64,000 nucleotides of DNA, from NCBI RefSeq assembly GCF_034675905.1, contig NZ_JAUCCV010000008.1, forward strand, positions 11,670 through 75,669, written 5' to 3'. The translations under genes and the position numbers were made by a program. The notes under the pieces are model-generated. The model saw only the letters and a list, made by a program, of their open reading frames with translations. It was not told the origin of the DNA and did no database searches. Shown here piece by piece: positions 54,532 through 63,285 of the stretch; position 1 is the stretch's first letter; each line of letters opens with the position of its first letter. The stretch is from Castellaniella sp034675905. Lineage in GTDB: Bacteria > Pseudomonadota > Gammaproteobacteria > Burkholderiales > Burkholderiaceae_B.

Positions 54532-56316
54532 TTAATTTTGTATGATATTACGATAATCCGTAATCTGTACGATACGCCCCTTACCAATCTCAATAACTTG
54601 ATCGCACCTCTCTAATGTGGACAGACGATGAGCAATCATGAGAATAGTTAGGTTTCTGTCCAAGGAATCTATTGCATCCATTATTGCACGTTCGGTATCA
54701 TTATCCAACGCACTGGTGGCTTCATCAAAGATGATTACCTGTGCCTGTTTGTATAGTGCCCGAGCAATACCAATACGCTGCCGTTGCCCACCTGACAACC
54801 GGACCCCTCTTTCGCCAACATGAGTACTATACCCATCTGGGAGAGACTCAATATAATCACAAATTTGCGCCTGCCGTGCCGCCTTTTTAACCCTCGTCAT
54901 ATCAATTTTACGGGCAGGCACACCAAATGCGATATTCTCAGATATGCTGCTGTCGGATAGATATATGGCCTGAGGCACATGAGCAATACGTCGTTGCCAA
55001 ACACGTAAGTTCTCTGATTGAAGAGGCACACCATCAATCAAGATTCTACCCTCGGTAGGCGGCAACAAGCCCATGATTACATCTAATAATGTACTTTTCC
55101 CGCTTCCCGTCGTACCAATGAAACCTATCCTATGACCACAAGGAAGGTTCAGGTTGATATCCCTCAGTACATTTGCCCCCTCTGCCGCATAGCGGAAGCC
55201 AACCCCCTCGAGCTGAATGCCGCGTTCGAATGACAATGTTGTCGTGGCATTTTCCTGATACACAGATGCATCGATAGGCTGACCCAGCAGGGACAAGGCA
55301 TCTCCGAGAGAATGCTGGCTGCTTCGTATGCTGACTAACGCCTGATACCCCTGTTGCAGCAGGGGTAGCATTCGCTGTGCGCCCAAAGCGAGCGCGCCTA
55401 AGGTCGTAATCGCGTTTGCCACCCCGCCCTCTTGCATGGCAAGCACATAAGCCAGAATAGCTATAAAGGCTATTCCCAATGCCTCGGCAGCAAAACGTGG
55501 CGCCCCCGCAATGAACAAACTGCTGGCCTGTGCATGCCGAAGAGGCACGTCGGCATTACGGTACGCCCCGCAGTAGCTTAGCTGGCTCCCGTCAATAAGC
55601 ACATCCCGAATACCGCCCAACCCTTCCTGGAGAGCCTGGATCACTCGGGGTCCCTCCAACGAGACCCTTTCGCTATTCTCGGCAAGCCGGCGTTTCATGA
55701 CAAACATGACCACGCCATAGATGACGCCGAACCCCAAAAACGCAGCCAAGGACATGACTGGATTAATAGCCATCAAAGCCACAAGAATGGAGCCGAGCAT
55801 CAGAACCGAACTAATCAAGGTCAGCAGAGGCATTAATAATCCAGAAAGGATCAGACCTACTTTATTGGTAATGCCATTTATGATCTCGCTACTGTTTCTT
55901 GAAACATGAGCTAGGTAAGGCTGATACAAGGTGCGTCGATATACCTCATAACTAAAATCCGCGCTTATTGCGAACGATAGCCTTGTGCTCACATAAAGCA
56001 TCAACAGTCGCATCCCTCCTGCCAATAACACCGCCAGAATAAAGACGGAGGTCACAGGCAACAACAGTTGCTCCGCAGTATGAATATCAAGCCAATGCAA
56101 TACCGGTTGTATCAAAGCGATATGGAGAACCTTGTCTGGTGTAGTCAAAACCCCCAGAAATGGAAGAACAGCGCCTAAACTAAGCACTTCCGCAAATGAG
56201 GAACACACCATCAAAAGCATTAATATGCTCAGCTGATGTTTACGTCGCAGGCTCAGATGCCGCCAGAACCCTTGCACCAAACGCATGATAGATGCGCTAG
56301 GAATCGGCTGCGTCAC
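54532..56316 (-). CDS. ABC transporter (PglK-like lipid-linked oligosaccharide flippase)
   Basis: This 594-residue half-transporter has six membrane helices (residues 20-330) and an ATPase domain with IGTTGSGKSTLLDVIMG, LSGGQRQRIGIARALY and FDEATSALDND. Its N-terminal region (LILMLLMVCSSF-like, with SLGAVLPFLGVL) resembles PglK and WlaB, which flip undecaprenyl-linked oligosaccharides. Together with the PglC-like transferase it may replace Wzx. Its start overlaps the MarR-type gene. Confidence 0.82.
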   Translation of the reverse strand: MTQPIPSASIMRLVQGFWRHLSLRRKHQLSILMLLMVCSSFAEVLSLGAVLPFLGVLTTPDKVLHIALIQPVLHWLDIHTAEQLLLPVTSVFILAVLLAGGMRLLMLYVSTRLSFAISADFSYEVYRRTLYQPYLAHVSRNSSEIINGITNKVGLILSGLLMPLLTLISSVLMLGSILVALMAINPVMSLAAFLGFGVIYGVVMFVMKRRLAENSERVSLEGPRVIQALQEGLGGIRDVLIDGSQLSYCGAYRNADVPLRHAQASSLFIAGAPRFAAEALGIAFIAILAYVLAMQEGGVANAITTLGALALGAQRMLPLLQQGYQALVSIRSSQHSLGDALSLLGQPIDASVYQENATTTLSFERGIQLEGVGFRYAAEGANVLRDINLNLPCGHRIGFIGTTGSGKSTLLDVIMGLLPPTEGRILIDGVPLQSENLRVWQRRIAHVPQAIYLSDSSISENIAFGVPARKIDMTRVKKAARQAQICDYIESLPDGYSTHVGERGVRLSGGQRQRIGIARALYKQAQVIIFDEATSALDNDTERAIMDAIDSLDRNLTILMIAHRLSTLERCDQVIEIGKGRIVQITDYRNIIQN

Positions 56317-56629
56317 GCTGCAATTCCTCTATTTCGTGCCGTAACAATTCATACTCCCGAACTTTTATTTTCAGGAAACGATGAGTCAAATCTGCTTTTG
56401 CAGCAATACCTGCAGGCGTTAGCAGATAGGCATAACCCAGCTTGTTCTCGCTATTTCTGAAGTTCTGCATCTTGATAAGCCCCTTATCTAGCAGAGCGCG
56501 CATGCAGTAATTGGTCTTACCCAGACTGATCCCCAGGACCTGCGATAAATCACGCTGGCTCAGCCCCGGGTCAGCCTCCAGCAAACGCAGAACCTTCAGG
56601 TGGTTTTCTTCGTAAACGCCGTCAGTCAT
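56297..56629 (-). CDS. MarR-family EPS-associated transcriptional regulator
   Basis: This 110-residue winged-helix protein has VLRLLEADPGLSQRDLSQVL and LGISLGKTNYCMRALLDKGL with a C-terminal coil (KVREYELLRHEIEELQRD). It is the type of short MarR-like regulator found inside exopolysaccharide loci. It overlaps wlbA (ATGA at 56626-56629) and the ABC transporter, so it is made with the operon it may control. Its binding site is unknown. Confidence 0.88.
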   Translation of the reverse strand: MTDGVYEENHLKVLRLLEADPGLSQRDLSQVLGISLGKTNYCMRALLDKGLIKMQNFRNSENKLGYAYLLTPAGIAAKADLTHRFLKIKVREYELLRHEIEELQRDAADS

Positions 56630-57570
56630 TTTTTCAGGAACGGATGGTAATCACCCGTCAATGTGGTCAAGGGCGCATTGCGGATGGTGGATACGGTCTC
56701 GATGGCCACACGGTTTTCCTCCAACCCGAAGCCTCGGCCCGCCAGAATCTCTTCGTAACTGCGCGTATGCAGATCGGTGAAGCCGCCAGAGAACTCGATT
56801 TCCTCTCCATCCACCGTAATGGACCGGTAGGTACGCTGGCCGATAGCCTTTTGCGCATCCGGCACGTCGTTGTAATCCACGGACAAGAACCAGCGAACCC
56901 GCGCCCGCTCGTACTCCAAGTAGCCGCCCGCGTAGGTTTCCGCACTGGCATGCACAACGTTGGCCTGCAGTGCGCCGAAGATATAGTGCAGCATGTCAAA
57001 GAAGTGCACGCCGATGTTGGTGGCGATACCGCCGGATTTCTTCTCGTCGCCTTTCCAGGACTGCAGATACCAGTGGCCGCGGGACGTAATGTAAGTCAGA
57101 TCAACTTCGTGCTTGCTGTCCTTTTTCTGCGCCGCGACCTTATCGCGCAAAGCCACGATAGCAGGATGTACGCGCAGTTGCAGAATGGTGTTAACCTTCC
57201 GGCCCGTGTCGCGCTCGATTTCCTGCAGGCCGTCGATATTCCAGGGATTCAGCACCAGCGGTTTCTCGCAGATTGCATCTGCGCCGGACCGCAAGGCAAA
57301 GCGCATGTGCGAATCATGCAAATAATTGGGTGAACAGATAGAGACATAGTCGATGTTTTCCGACTTGTCAGACCGGCGCATCTTGTCAATATGCCGATCG
57401 AAACGCTCGAATTCAGTGAAAAATTCAGCATCCGGGAAGTGGCTGTCAATGATGCCCACCGAATCATTAGGATCCAAGGCCGCAACCAGCCTGTTGCCAG
57501 TGTCCTTGATAGCTTTCATATGACGCGGGGCAATGTAGCCAGCGGCGCCGATCAGGGCGAAATTTTTCAT
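56626..57570 (-). CDS. wlbA: UDP-N-acetylglucosaminuronate 3-dehydrogenase (Gfo/Idh/MocA; WlbA-like)
   Basis: This 314-residue oxidoreductase is very close to Bordetella WlbA, which oxidises C3 of UDP-GlcNAcA. The Rossmann motif is FALIGAAGYIAPRHMKAI, and the catalytic region includes ICEKPLVLNPW and NIGVHFFDMLHYIFGAL, together with YEEILAGRGFGLEENR near the C-terminus. With WlbB and WlbC it forms UDP-2,3-diacetamido sugar uronate. The preceding gene, WbpA-like UDP-GlcNAc 6-dehydrogenase, is not in the window. Confidence 0.92.
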   Translation of the reverse strand: MKNFALIGAAGYIAPRHMKAIKDTGNRLVAALDPNDSVGIIDSHFPDAEFFTEFERFDRHIDKMRRSDKSENIDYVSICSPNYLHDSHMRFALRSGADAICEKPLVLNPWNIDGLQEIERDTGRKVNTILQLRVHPAIVALRDKVAAQKKDSKHEVDLTYITSRGHWYLQSWKGDEKKSGGIATNIGVHFFDMLHYIFGALQANVVHASAETYAGGYLEYERARVRWFLSVDYNDVPDAQKAIGQRTYRSITVDGEEIEFSGGFTDLHTRSYEEILAGRGFGLEENRVAIETVSTIRNAPLTTLTGDYHPFLKK

Positions 57571-57605
57571 GTCTCTCGTTCGGGTTGGATAAAAAGGTTA
57601 GAACA

Positions 57606-58697
57606 TCAAGCTAACTGGCATTGCGCCACAGCGCCGACGACGCGGCCGATGGCCGCCTCGTCCATATACGGATGCATCGGCAAACTCATCACGCGCTCGG
57701 CCACGGCATCACCGACCGGCAGCGAAACGCCGTCATCCGCCACGGCGGGCTGCCGATTCAAGGGAATGGGGTAATGCACGGCAGTGGGAATGCCGGCGTC
57801 CTTCAGCGCGGCCTGCACGGCGTCGCGCCCATCGATCTGCACGGTGTACTGCGCCCAGGCGCAGACGTTGTAGGTCTCGATGACGGGCGTGGCCTGGATA
57901 CCCGCCGCATTGAACAGCTGGGTGTAGGTGTCCGCCACGCGCTGGCGGGCGGCGATTTCATCGTCCAGCACGGCCAGCTTCGGCAGCAGAATGGCGGCCT
58001 GCAGGGTGTCCAGGCGGCTGTTCACGCCGACGCGGATGTGATGGTAGCGGCGATCCTGGCCGTGGCGGGCGATCTGGCGCAGCACGACCGCCAGGGCGTC
58101 GTCGTTGGTGAAGATCGCGCCGCCGTCGCCGTAGCAGCCCAGGGGTTTGCTGGGGAAGAAGCTGGTACATGAAATCGTGGACAGGTTGCCGCTTTTGCGG
58201 CCTTTGTAGCTGCCGCCCAGGCTTTGGGCGGCGTCCTCGATGACCGTCAGGCCGTGCCTGGCGGCGACGGCGTTGATGGCATCCATGTCGGCGCACTGGC
58301 CATACAGGGACACGGGAATGATGGCGCGGGTCCGGGGGGTGATGGCGGCTTCCAGTTTGGCCGGGTCCAGGACATAGGTGCGCGGGTCGATATCCACGTA
58401 GACGGGCTTGGCGCCCAGCAGGGCAACGGTCTCGGCTGTGGCGATGTAGGTGAATCCGGGGGTAATGACTTCGTCGCCCGGCCCGATGCCCAGCGCCATC
58501 TGGGCGATCTGCAGGGCGTCGGTGCCGTTGGCGACGGTAATGCAGTGCTTGGCGCCGGTATAGTCGGCCAGGCGTTCTTCCAGCTGGGCGACTTCAGGCC
58601 CCAGAATGAACTGGCCGTGCGCCAGCACGCGCTGGATGTTGGCATCGATGTCGGATTTCAGGCGCTGGTATTGGGCGTGCAGGTCGACGAATTGCAT
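57606..58697 (-). CDS. wlbC: UDP-sugar 3-aminotransferase (DegT family; WlbC/WbpE-like)
   Basis: This 363-residue PLP aminotransferase transfers an amino group to the 3-keto sugar made by WlbA. It has VIEDAAQSLGGSYKGRKSG (PLP pyridine-binding), the Schiff-base lysine in TSFFPSKPLGCYGDGGAIFT, and the N-terminal FVDLHAQYQRLKSDI. It lies between the acetyltransferase (wlbB) and wlbA genes in one operon. Confidence 0.92.
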   Translation of the reverse strand: MQFVDLHAQYQRLKSDIDANIQRVLAHGQFILGPEVAQLEERLADYTGAKHCITVANGTDALQIAQMALGIGPGDEVITPGFTYIATAETVALLGAKPVYVDIDPRTYVLDPAKLEAAITPRTRAIIPVSLYGQCADMDAINAVAARHGLTVIEDAAQSLGGSYKGRKSGNLSTISCTSFFPSKPLGCYGDGGAIFTNDDALAVVLRQIARHGQDRRYHHIRVGVNSRLDTLQAAILLPKLAVLDDEIAARQRVADTYTQLFNAAGIQATPVIETYNVCAWAQYTVQIDGRDAVQAALKDAGIPTAVHYPIPLNRQPAVADDGVSLPVGDAVAERVMSLPMHPYMDEAAIGRVVGAVAQCQLA

Positions 58698-58716
58698 GGT
58701 TTCGCTTCAGGTGGGT

Positions 58717-59292
58717 TCAAAGGCGGGTGCACAGGCCGTCGGTCAGACGATAGGTGGCGCCGGTATGGGTGCAGATGGCTTCGCCGTCGCCGGTCAGGGG
58801 CAGGTCCAGTTGTTCGCCATGTTCGCTCATCCAGCCGATCTGGCGGGCGGGCACGCCGACCATCAGCGCGTAGGGTTTGACGTCTTTGTTGACGACGGCG
58901 CCCGCGCCGATGAAGGCGAATTCCCCGATGGTGACACCGCAGACGACGGTGCAATTGGCGCCCAGGGTGGCGCCCTTTTTGACCAGGGTGTCGCGGTATT
59001 CGCTTTTACGCTCGATCAGGGACCGGGGGTTGTAGACGTTGGTGAACACCATGCTGGGGCCGCAGAACACGCCTTCTTCCAGAATGACGTTGTCGTAAAC
59101 AGAGACATTGTTCTGGATCTTGCAGCGGTCGCCAATGATGACCTTGTTGCCGACGAATACGTTCTGGCCCAGGGACACTCCGGCGCCGATGCGGGCGCCG
59201 CCGCAGACATGGACGAAATGCCAGATGCGGGATCCTTCACCGATCTGGGCGCCGGGATCGACGATGGCGGTTTCGTGCTGGGTATGGGACAT
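58717..59292 (-). CDS. wlbB: UDP-3-amino sugar N-acetyltransferase (WlbB/WbpD-like)
   Basis: This 191-residue left-handed beta-helix protein acetylates the 3-amino group using acetyl-CoA. The hexapeptide repeats are visible in SRIWHFVHVCGGARIGAGVS, LGQNVFVGNKVIIGDRCKIQ and NNVSVYDNVILEEGVFCGPS. The ATG at 59292 (MSHTQHETAIVDPG) gives the usual family length; an in-frame start at 59412 is not supported. No Shine-Dalgarno sequence is seen in the leader, but an ops element lies just upstream. It is the first gene of the long minus-strand operon. Confidence 0.92.
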   Translation of the reverse strand: MSHTQHETAIVDPGAQIGEGSRIWHFVHVCGGARIGAGVSLGQNVFVGNKVIIGDRCKIQNNVSVYDNVILEEGVFCGPSMVFTNVYNPRSLIERKSEYRDTLVKKGATLGANCTVVCGVTIGEFAFIGAGAVVNKDVKPYALMVGVPARQIGWMSEHGEQLDLPLTGDGEAICTHTGATYRLTDGLCTRL

Positions 59293-59310
59293 AGTTCGCA
59301 ATGTTTCAGA

Positions 59311-59322
59311 CACGCTACCGCC
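59311..59322 (-). promoter_or_regulatory. ops (JUMPstart core) element upstream of wlbB
   Basis: On the minus strand the sequence reads GGCGGTAGCGTG, the ops element recognised in the nontemplate strand by RfaH in enterobacteria. It lies 18 bases upstream of the wlbB start codon. Together with an RfaH-like protein at 63286-63825, it marks this operon as a probable RfaH target. This is the only such match I found in the locus. Confidence 0.75.
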
Positions 59323-59439
59323 GTGCTGTGACACGGTCAGCAAGCGCCTGGGGTTGTTCAATACGTGAACGCGATAGTAGCGCCAATTTGCCCAGTCGAC
59401 CAGAAAAAGCAATCGGAATCTTCCTAAAAACCAACTCTA

Positions 59440-59468
59440 CGCCGCATCGCCTGTCACCCGATGCGGCG
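59440..59468 (-). terminator. hairpin after the autotransporter gene
   Basis: A 10-bp stem (CGCCGCATCG / CGATGCGGCG) with a 9-base loop lies 24 bases after the autotransporter stop on the minus strand. A T-rich stretch (GTTGGTTTTTAGG) follows after a short gap, so this is a likely but imperfect rho-independent terminator that separates the autotransporter from the wlb operon. Confidence 0.55.
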
Positions 59469-59491
59469 CAGATCACGCGATTACATTTGCT

Positions 59492-61684
59492 CTAGCGCCG
59501 CCCAGGCAGCTTGCTATCCAACGCAATACCCACTCCCAGCCACACCCCATGCTGCATCTGTCCCCCGCCATGCTGACCGGTATAGGCCAGGGTGACAGAT
59601 GCCCGCGGATGGACGGGCGCATGCACGCCGATATCCAGCGACAGGGCATCGCGGCCCATAGGCAAACCCGCGACGTCAAATGGGGTCCCGGGGTCAGCCT
59701 GATACGTCTGGCGACCATGCAATCCGCGCCCGCCCCACACGCTGCGCACGCCAGCTTGGGCAAACAGCCTGGCATCGCCATATGACGTGGGCCAGCGGCG
59801 TTCTGCCTGGATGCCCAGTTGAGTCAGCCAACGCTGATCGGTCTGTGCAGCCAGAGTGACGGCGGCCATGCCGGTCTTTTCCCGGATAGCCGGACGCTGC
59901 AGATGCAGCCAGGCGGCACGCGCCCAGGGGATGAACGCCCAATCCCCTGCAGACAGGGGCTGTGTGGGGCGGATGTTCGCCCACGACTGGGTCAAGGTCG
60001 CATGGGCGCGGCTGATCAGGGCCGATTCTGCGGGATCGGCCTGGCGGCTGATCGACGCCCGGTGATGGGACTGCGCAACGCCCAGCCCCAGCGTGATGAC
60101 CGAACCACGGTACTGGGCGCCCAGACCCAAGTGCGCGGCGCGGTCGCGCACCTGGTAGACGCTGCCACCCCCTGTCCACGCAGGCGCGCGGGTGGATTGG
60201 CGGCTGTCCTGCCATCCGGCAAAAGCGGCTGCGTGCCAGCCCCGCCCCACTAGCCGGCTGACGCCCACCTGCAGGCCGCTGGTGTCGCGGTCATCACCCG
60301 GCAAACCGGGCTGATGATGCCGTTCCGTGTTCGCCGCCCAGGTCTGCGCCCACGCCCGGCCGCTACCGGTATGCGCCAGGGCCGATTCGCGCAGAAACCG
60401 GCTGTCATCCAGCAAGGCGCTGCGCCAGCTGGGGTCCGCAGTGTTCAAGCCCTGGGCGTTATAACGCAGGGTCAGACCGACGGATTGCGGGCCATAGTCC
60501 AGGACAGGGTCCAGATAGCGCAGGGGACTGTACACCCGGGCGAAATGACCTGAGCCGCTGCTGATCCCCACCGCTGTCATGGCAGCGGGGTCGGATACAG
60601 CAACGGGGGTGTAATCCAGACCGCCGTCCGCCTGCACGATGGCATAGCGGGTATTGGGCGCCCACTGGCCGGGGATAGGGTCCAGCCACAGATCGCCCGC
60701 CAAACGGGCCGACCCCAGGGATCGCAGGGCAGGTTCGTTCAGGCCGATGGGCAAGCGGGTCTGAGCGCTGTCGGCCAATTGCAGATGATTGCCGAACCAC
60801 AGCGCACCCGCTGCGCCGGGTGCGCCGGGCTGCAGATGGCCTGCCACCAGGGCGTCCCGGATCAGGCCGGTGCCGGACAACACGGTACCCGGGCGGGTAT
60901 GGATGGCGCCGAACCAGAACTGCCCCATGGCCAGGCCTCCCTGCCCGATCTGCAGGCCGCCTTGGCGCACCTCCAGGGCATGATCGGGCGCAAAGCCCGT
61001 TCCCAGCAGGCGTAAGGTTCCTGCCCCGTCTTTGATCAACGGAATGTCGGCTGTGATGCCGCCCTGCCAGGTGGCAGCGCCCCGATCCACGCGCAACGTG
61101 ACAGCAGGGTCGACGGATGCCGACGGCGTCATGCCCCAGGCGATCGGCGCCAGGGGAGCAATCGCGGCAAACGACTGCGCCTGCAGGTTCTGATGGACGA
61201 TGACGCCATCGGCCAGATCCAGGCGCGTGCCGCCAGCCATATCCAGGGTGTTGGCGCCATGGCCCAAGGCCTGGCCGGACTGCAGCCCCAGGCTGCCCTG
61301 CAGCAGCGCGGTGTTGCCGCGATAGCTGTTTGCGCCAGACAGGGCCAAGTGGCCGTCGCCCAGCTTCAGAAACAAAGACGGGGGCAATACGGCAGGATCG
61401 CTTAGGCCTAGGCAAGCATCCAAGCCCGCCCCGGCAGGCGCGCAGATCGCACCCTGAATGCCCAGAGTCTGGCCGCCCGCCACGCTGAAGCCGCTGTCTT
61501 GCTTCAGCAGCAACGTGCGCGTGATGGTCCGGCTATCGGGCGGCTGATGCAGTTCCCCCTGTAAAGAAAAAGGCGCCGGGGACGGATCCCACGGCGCCTC
61601 GGGCGCAGCCGGCAAAGATTGGGCGAAGGTGGGCGGCGGCAAACCCAGGCAGGCGCAAATGATGGCGGTATGTCGAATGGACAT
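59492..61684 (-). CDS. autotransporter outer membrane beta-barrel protein
   Basis: This protein of about 730 residues has a signal peptide (HTAIICACLGLPPPTFAQS), a passenger region with autotransporter-type repeats (GDGHLALSGANSYRGNTALLQGS; GTGLIRDALVAGHLQPG) and a C-terminal beta-barrel of about 280 residues (alternating hydrophobic strands from AWAQTWAAN). It ends with LDSKLPGRR, not with the usual aromatic Phe. The ATG at 61684 follows AGGA by 7 bases. Its role is unknown; adhesin-like proteins are typical. It lies between the wlb operon and the ligase gene. Confidence 0.85.
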   Translation of the reverse strand: MSIRHTAIICACLGLPPPTFAQSLPAAPEAPWDPSPAPFSLQGELHQPPDSRTITRTLLLKQDSGFSVAGGQTLGIQGAICAPAGAGLDACLGLSDPAVLPPSLFLKLGDGHLALSGANSYRGNTALLQGSLGLQSGQALGHGANTLDMAGGTRLDLADGVIVHQNLQAQSFAAIAPLAPIAWGMTPSASVDPAVTLRVDRGAATWQGGITADIPLIKDGAGTLRLLGTGFAPDHALEVRQGGLQIGQGGLAMGQFWFGAIHTRPGTVLSGTGLIRDALVAGHLQPGAPGAAGALWFGNHLQLADSAQTRLPIGLNEPALRSLGSARLAGDLWLDPIPGQWAPNTRYAIVQADGGLDYTPVAVSDPAAMTAVGISSGSGHFARVYSPLRYLDPVLDYGPQSVGLTLRYNAQGLNTADPSWRSALLDDSRFLRESALAHTGSGRAWAQTWAANTERHHQPGLPGDDRDTSGLQVGVSRLVGRGWHAAAFAGWQDSRQSTRAPAWTGGGSVYQVRDRAAHLGLGAQYRGSVITLGLGVAQSHHRASISRQADPAESALISRAHATLTQSWANIRPTQPLSAGDWAFIPWARAAWLHLQRPAIREKTGMAAVTLAAQTDQRWLTQLGIQAERRWPTSYGDARLFAQAGVRSVWGGRGLHGRQTYQADPGTPFDVAGLPMGRDALSLDIGVHAPVHPRASVTLAYTGQHGGGQMQHGVWLGVGIALDSKLPGRR

Positions 61685-61892
61685 AGTGATTTCCTGTAAA
61701 AGTTGACAGTCACGAAATGTGACAAGTTGTCTTTTCAGGCAAATCGGACGGATTTGCAATCCGGATTGACTCGGTGTTTACCCCCTCTGTGACGAAACGG
61801 GAACAAGGACGATAAAGACGGCAGTTCTGTTCAATCACAAGCGTGGGAGGCCAGTAAAATGGCGTTCCGCTTCTTTTTCACTTCATCTGCTT

Positions 61893-63185
61893 ATGTCTCC
61901 CATCCCAGCCGCCCGGCTGTCGATCTGGATGTCCGCCAGCGCCGCGCTGTTCTTCCTGCTGGCCCTGTCGGCGCCCAATGGCTATTCCTGGGGCGGCGGT
62001 CTGTTGCTGCTGGGGGGGCTGGCGACTGCGTGGTCCCGTCGCGGGCGCTGGCACACCAGCAGCACAGACGGTCATCGGGCGATGCCCCGATCCTGTGCAC
62101 CATGGACCATCCAGGACCGGACGCTGCTGCTGTTGCTGCTGGCCGTGTTCCTGATCAATGCGCTGGCGGTGGTCTGGCACGGCGACTCGGGCAAATATCT
62201 GGATCAGGGAGTGCGCTATCTGCTGGCGATCCCTATTCTGTGGGGACTGCGGCGGGTGCAGTTGCGGCTGGATTGGCTATGGATAGGGCTGGTGCTGGGC
62301 TGCTTGGGCACGGCAGCAGTGGCCTGGTGGCAGGTGCATATCCTGGCCTATGATCGCGCCGAGGGTTTTGTGACCAGCGCGATCCCCTTCGGGGACATGG
62401 CGCTGATGATGACGTTCTGGTGCGTGCTGGGGGCGGCGCTGTCCGCGATCCAGCGCCGCAGGGGATGGGCGGCCTTTTTGCTGATAGGCGCTTTGGCCGG
62501 CGCCTATGCCTTTATCGCAGCGGCGACTCGTGGCGGCCTGGTGGCTGTGCCGGTGCTGATGGTACTGGCCGGCTGGGCGCTGATCCGCCGGGAACACGCC
62601 AGGCAGGTGCTGGCAGGCGCGGCCTTGCTGGTAGTGGCCATCACACTGGTTGTCACCCTGCTGCCTGCAGGCCAGGTGACCGAGCGCCGCGTTGATGAGG
62701 CCTTTTCCGAATGGCATGCCTACAGCCAGCACGCAGATGCCACCAATAATGTCGGCGCGCGCCTGGAAGCCTGGAAGGCAGCCCTGATCAGCATCCCCGA
62801 TCGCCCGCTGCTGGGCTGGGAACACGCGGACTATCAGGCGCAGCTGCAGACGCTGATCCAGGCTGGCCAGGTGGATCCCTTTGTGGAAACCCTATCCAAC
62901 ACCCACAATCAGTTCATCGAAATCTGGCTGCACCAGGGCACGCTGGGCCTGATGGCGTTCCTGGCCTTGCTGATCGCCAGTTTCTGGTATTTCGCCCAGC
63001 GCCTGCGCCACGCGGACGCCACGGTGCGCATCCTGGCCTGTTGCGGCGCCAGCCTGCCGGCAGGCTTTGCCGCGTTCGGCCTGACACAGGTGATCCTGGG
63101 GCGCAACAACGGGGTGATGTTCTTTCTGGTATCCCTGGCGGTGTGGTGGGCGATGATGCGGCAGGCGGAAGGGAAAACGGACTAA
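61893..63185 (+). CDS. O-antigen ligase family protein (WaaL/Wzy_C-like)
   Basis: This 430-residue polytopic membrane protein has about 11 helices. A periplasmic loop carries the conserved motif around NNVGARLEAWKAALISI and GWEHADYQAQ, followed by NTHNQFIEIWLHQGTLGL, as expected for the Wzy_C superfamily. It probably transfers the undecaprenyl-linked glycan to lipid A-core, or could be a polymerase or a protein glycan ligase. The sequence alone does not separate these. It is divergent from the autotransporter gene. Confidence 0.82.
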   Translation: MSPIPAARLSIWMSASAALFFLLALSAPNGYSWGGGLLLLGGLATAWSRRGRWHTSSTDGHRAMPRSCAPWTIQDRTLLLLLLAVFLINALAVVWHGDSGKYLDQGVRYLLAIPILWGLRRVQLRLDWLWIGLVLGCLGTAAVAWWQVHILAYDRAEGFVTSAIPFGDMALMMTFWCVLGAALSAIQRRRGWAAFLLIGALAGAYAFIAAATRGGLVAVPVLMVLAGWALIRREHARQVLAGAALLVVAITLVVTLLPAGQVTERRVDEAFSEWHAYSQHADATNNVGARLEAWKAALISIPDRPLLGWEHADYQAQLQTLIQAGQVDPFVETLSNTHNQFIEIWLHQGTLGLMAFLALLIASFWYFAQRLRHADATVRILACCGASLPAGFAAFGLTQVILGRNNGVMFFLVSLAVWWAMMRQAEGKTD

Positions 63186-63285
63186 GGCTTGCGCAAGGCA
63201 AGCATGGCCGCCTCGGACGCCCTGTCCAGGAGGGTTAGCAGGGCTTTTGCTGCGCCTGACTGTCCAACAGCTGCGGGATGCCCGA

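Noticed and set aside
63186..63285. A hairpin (GCTTGC / GCAAGC) between the ligase and rfaH genes as a terminator.
   Set aside because: The stem is short and no T-run follows on either strand.
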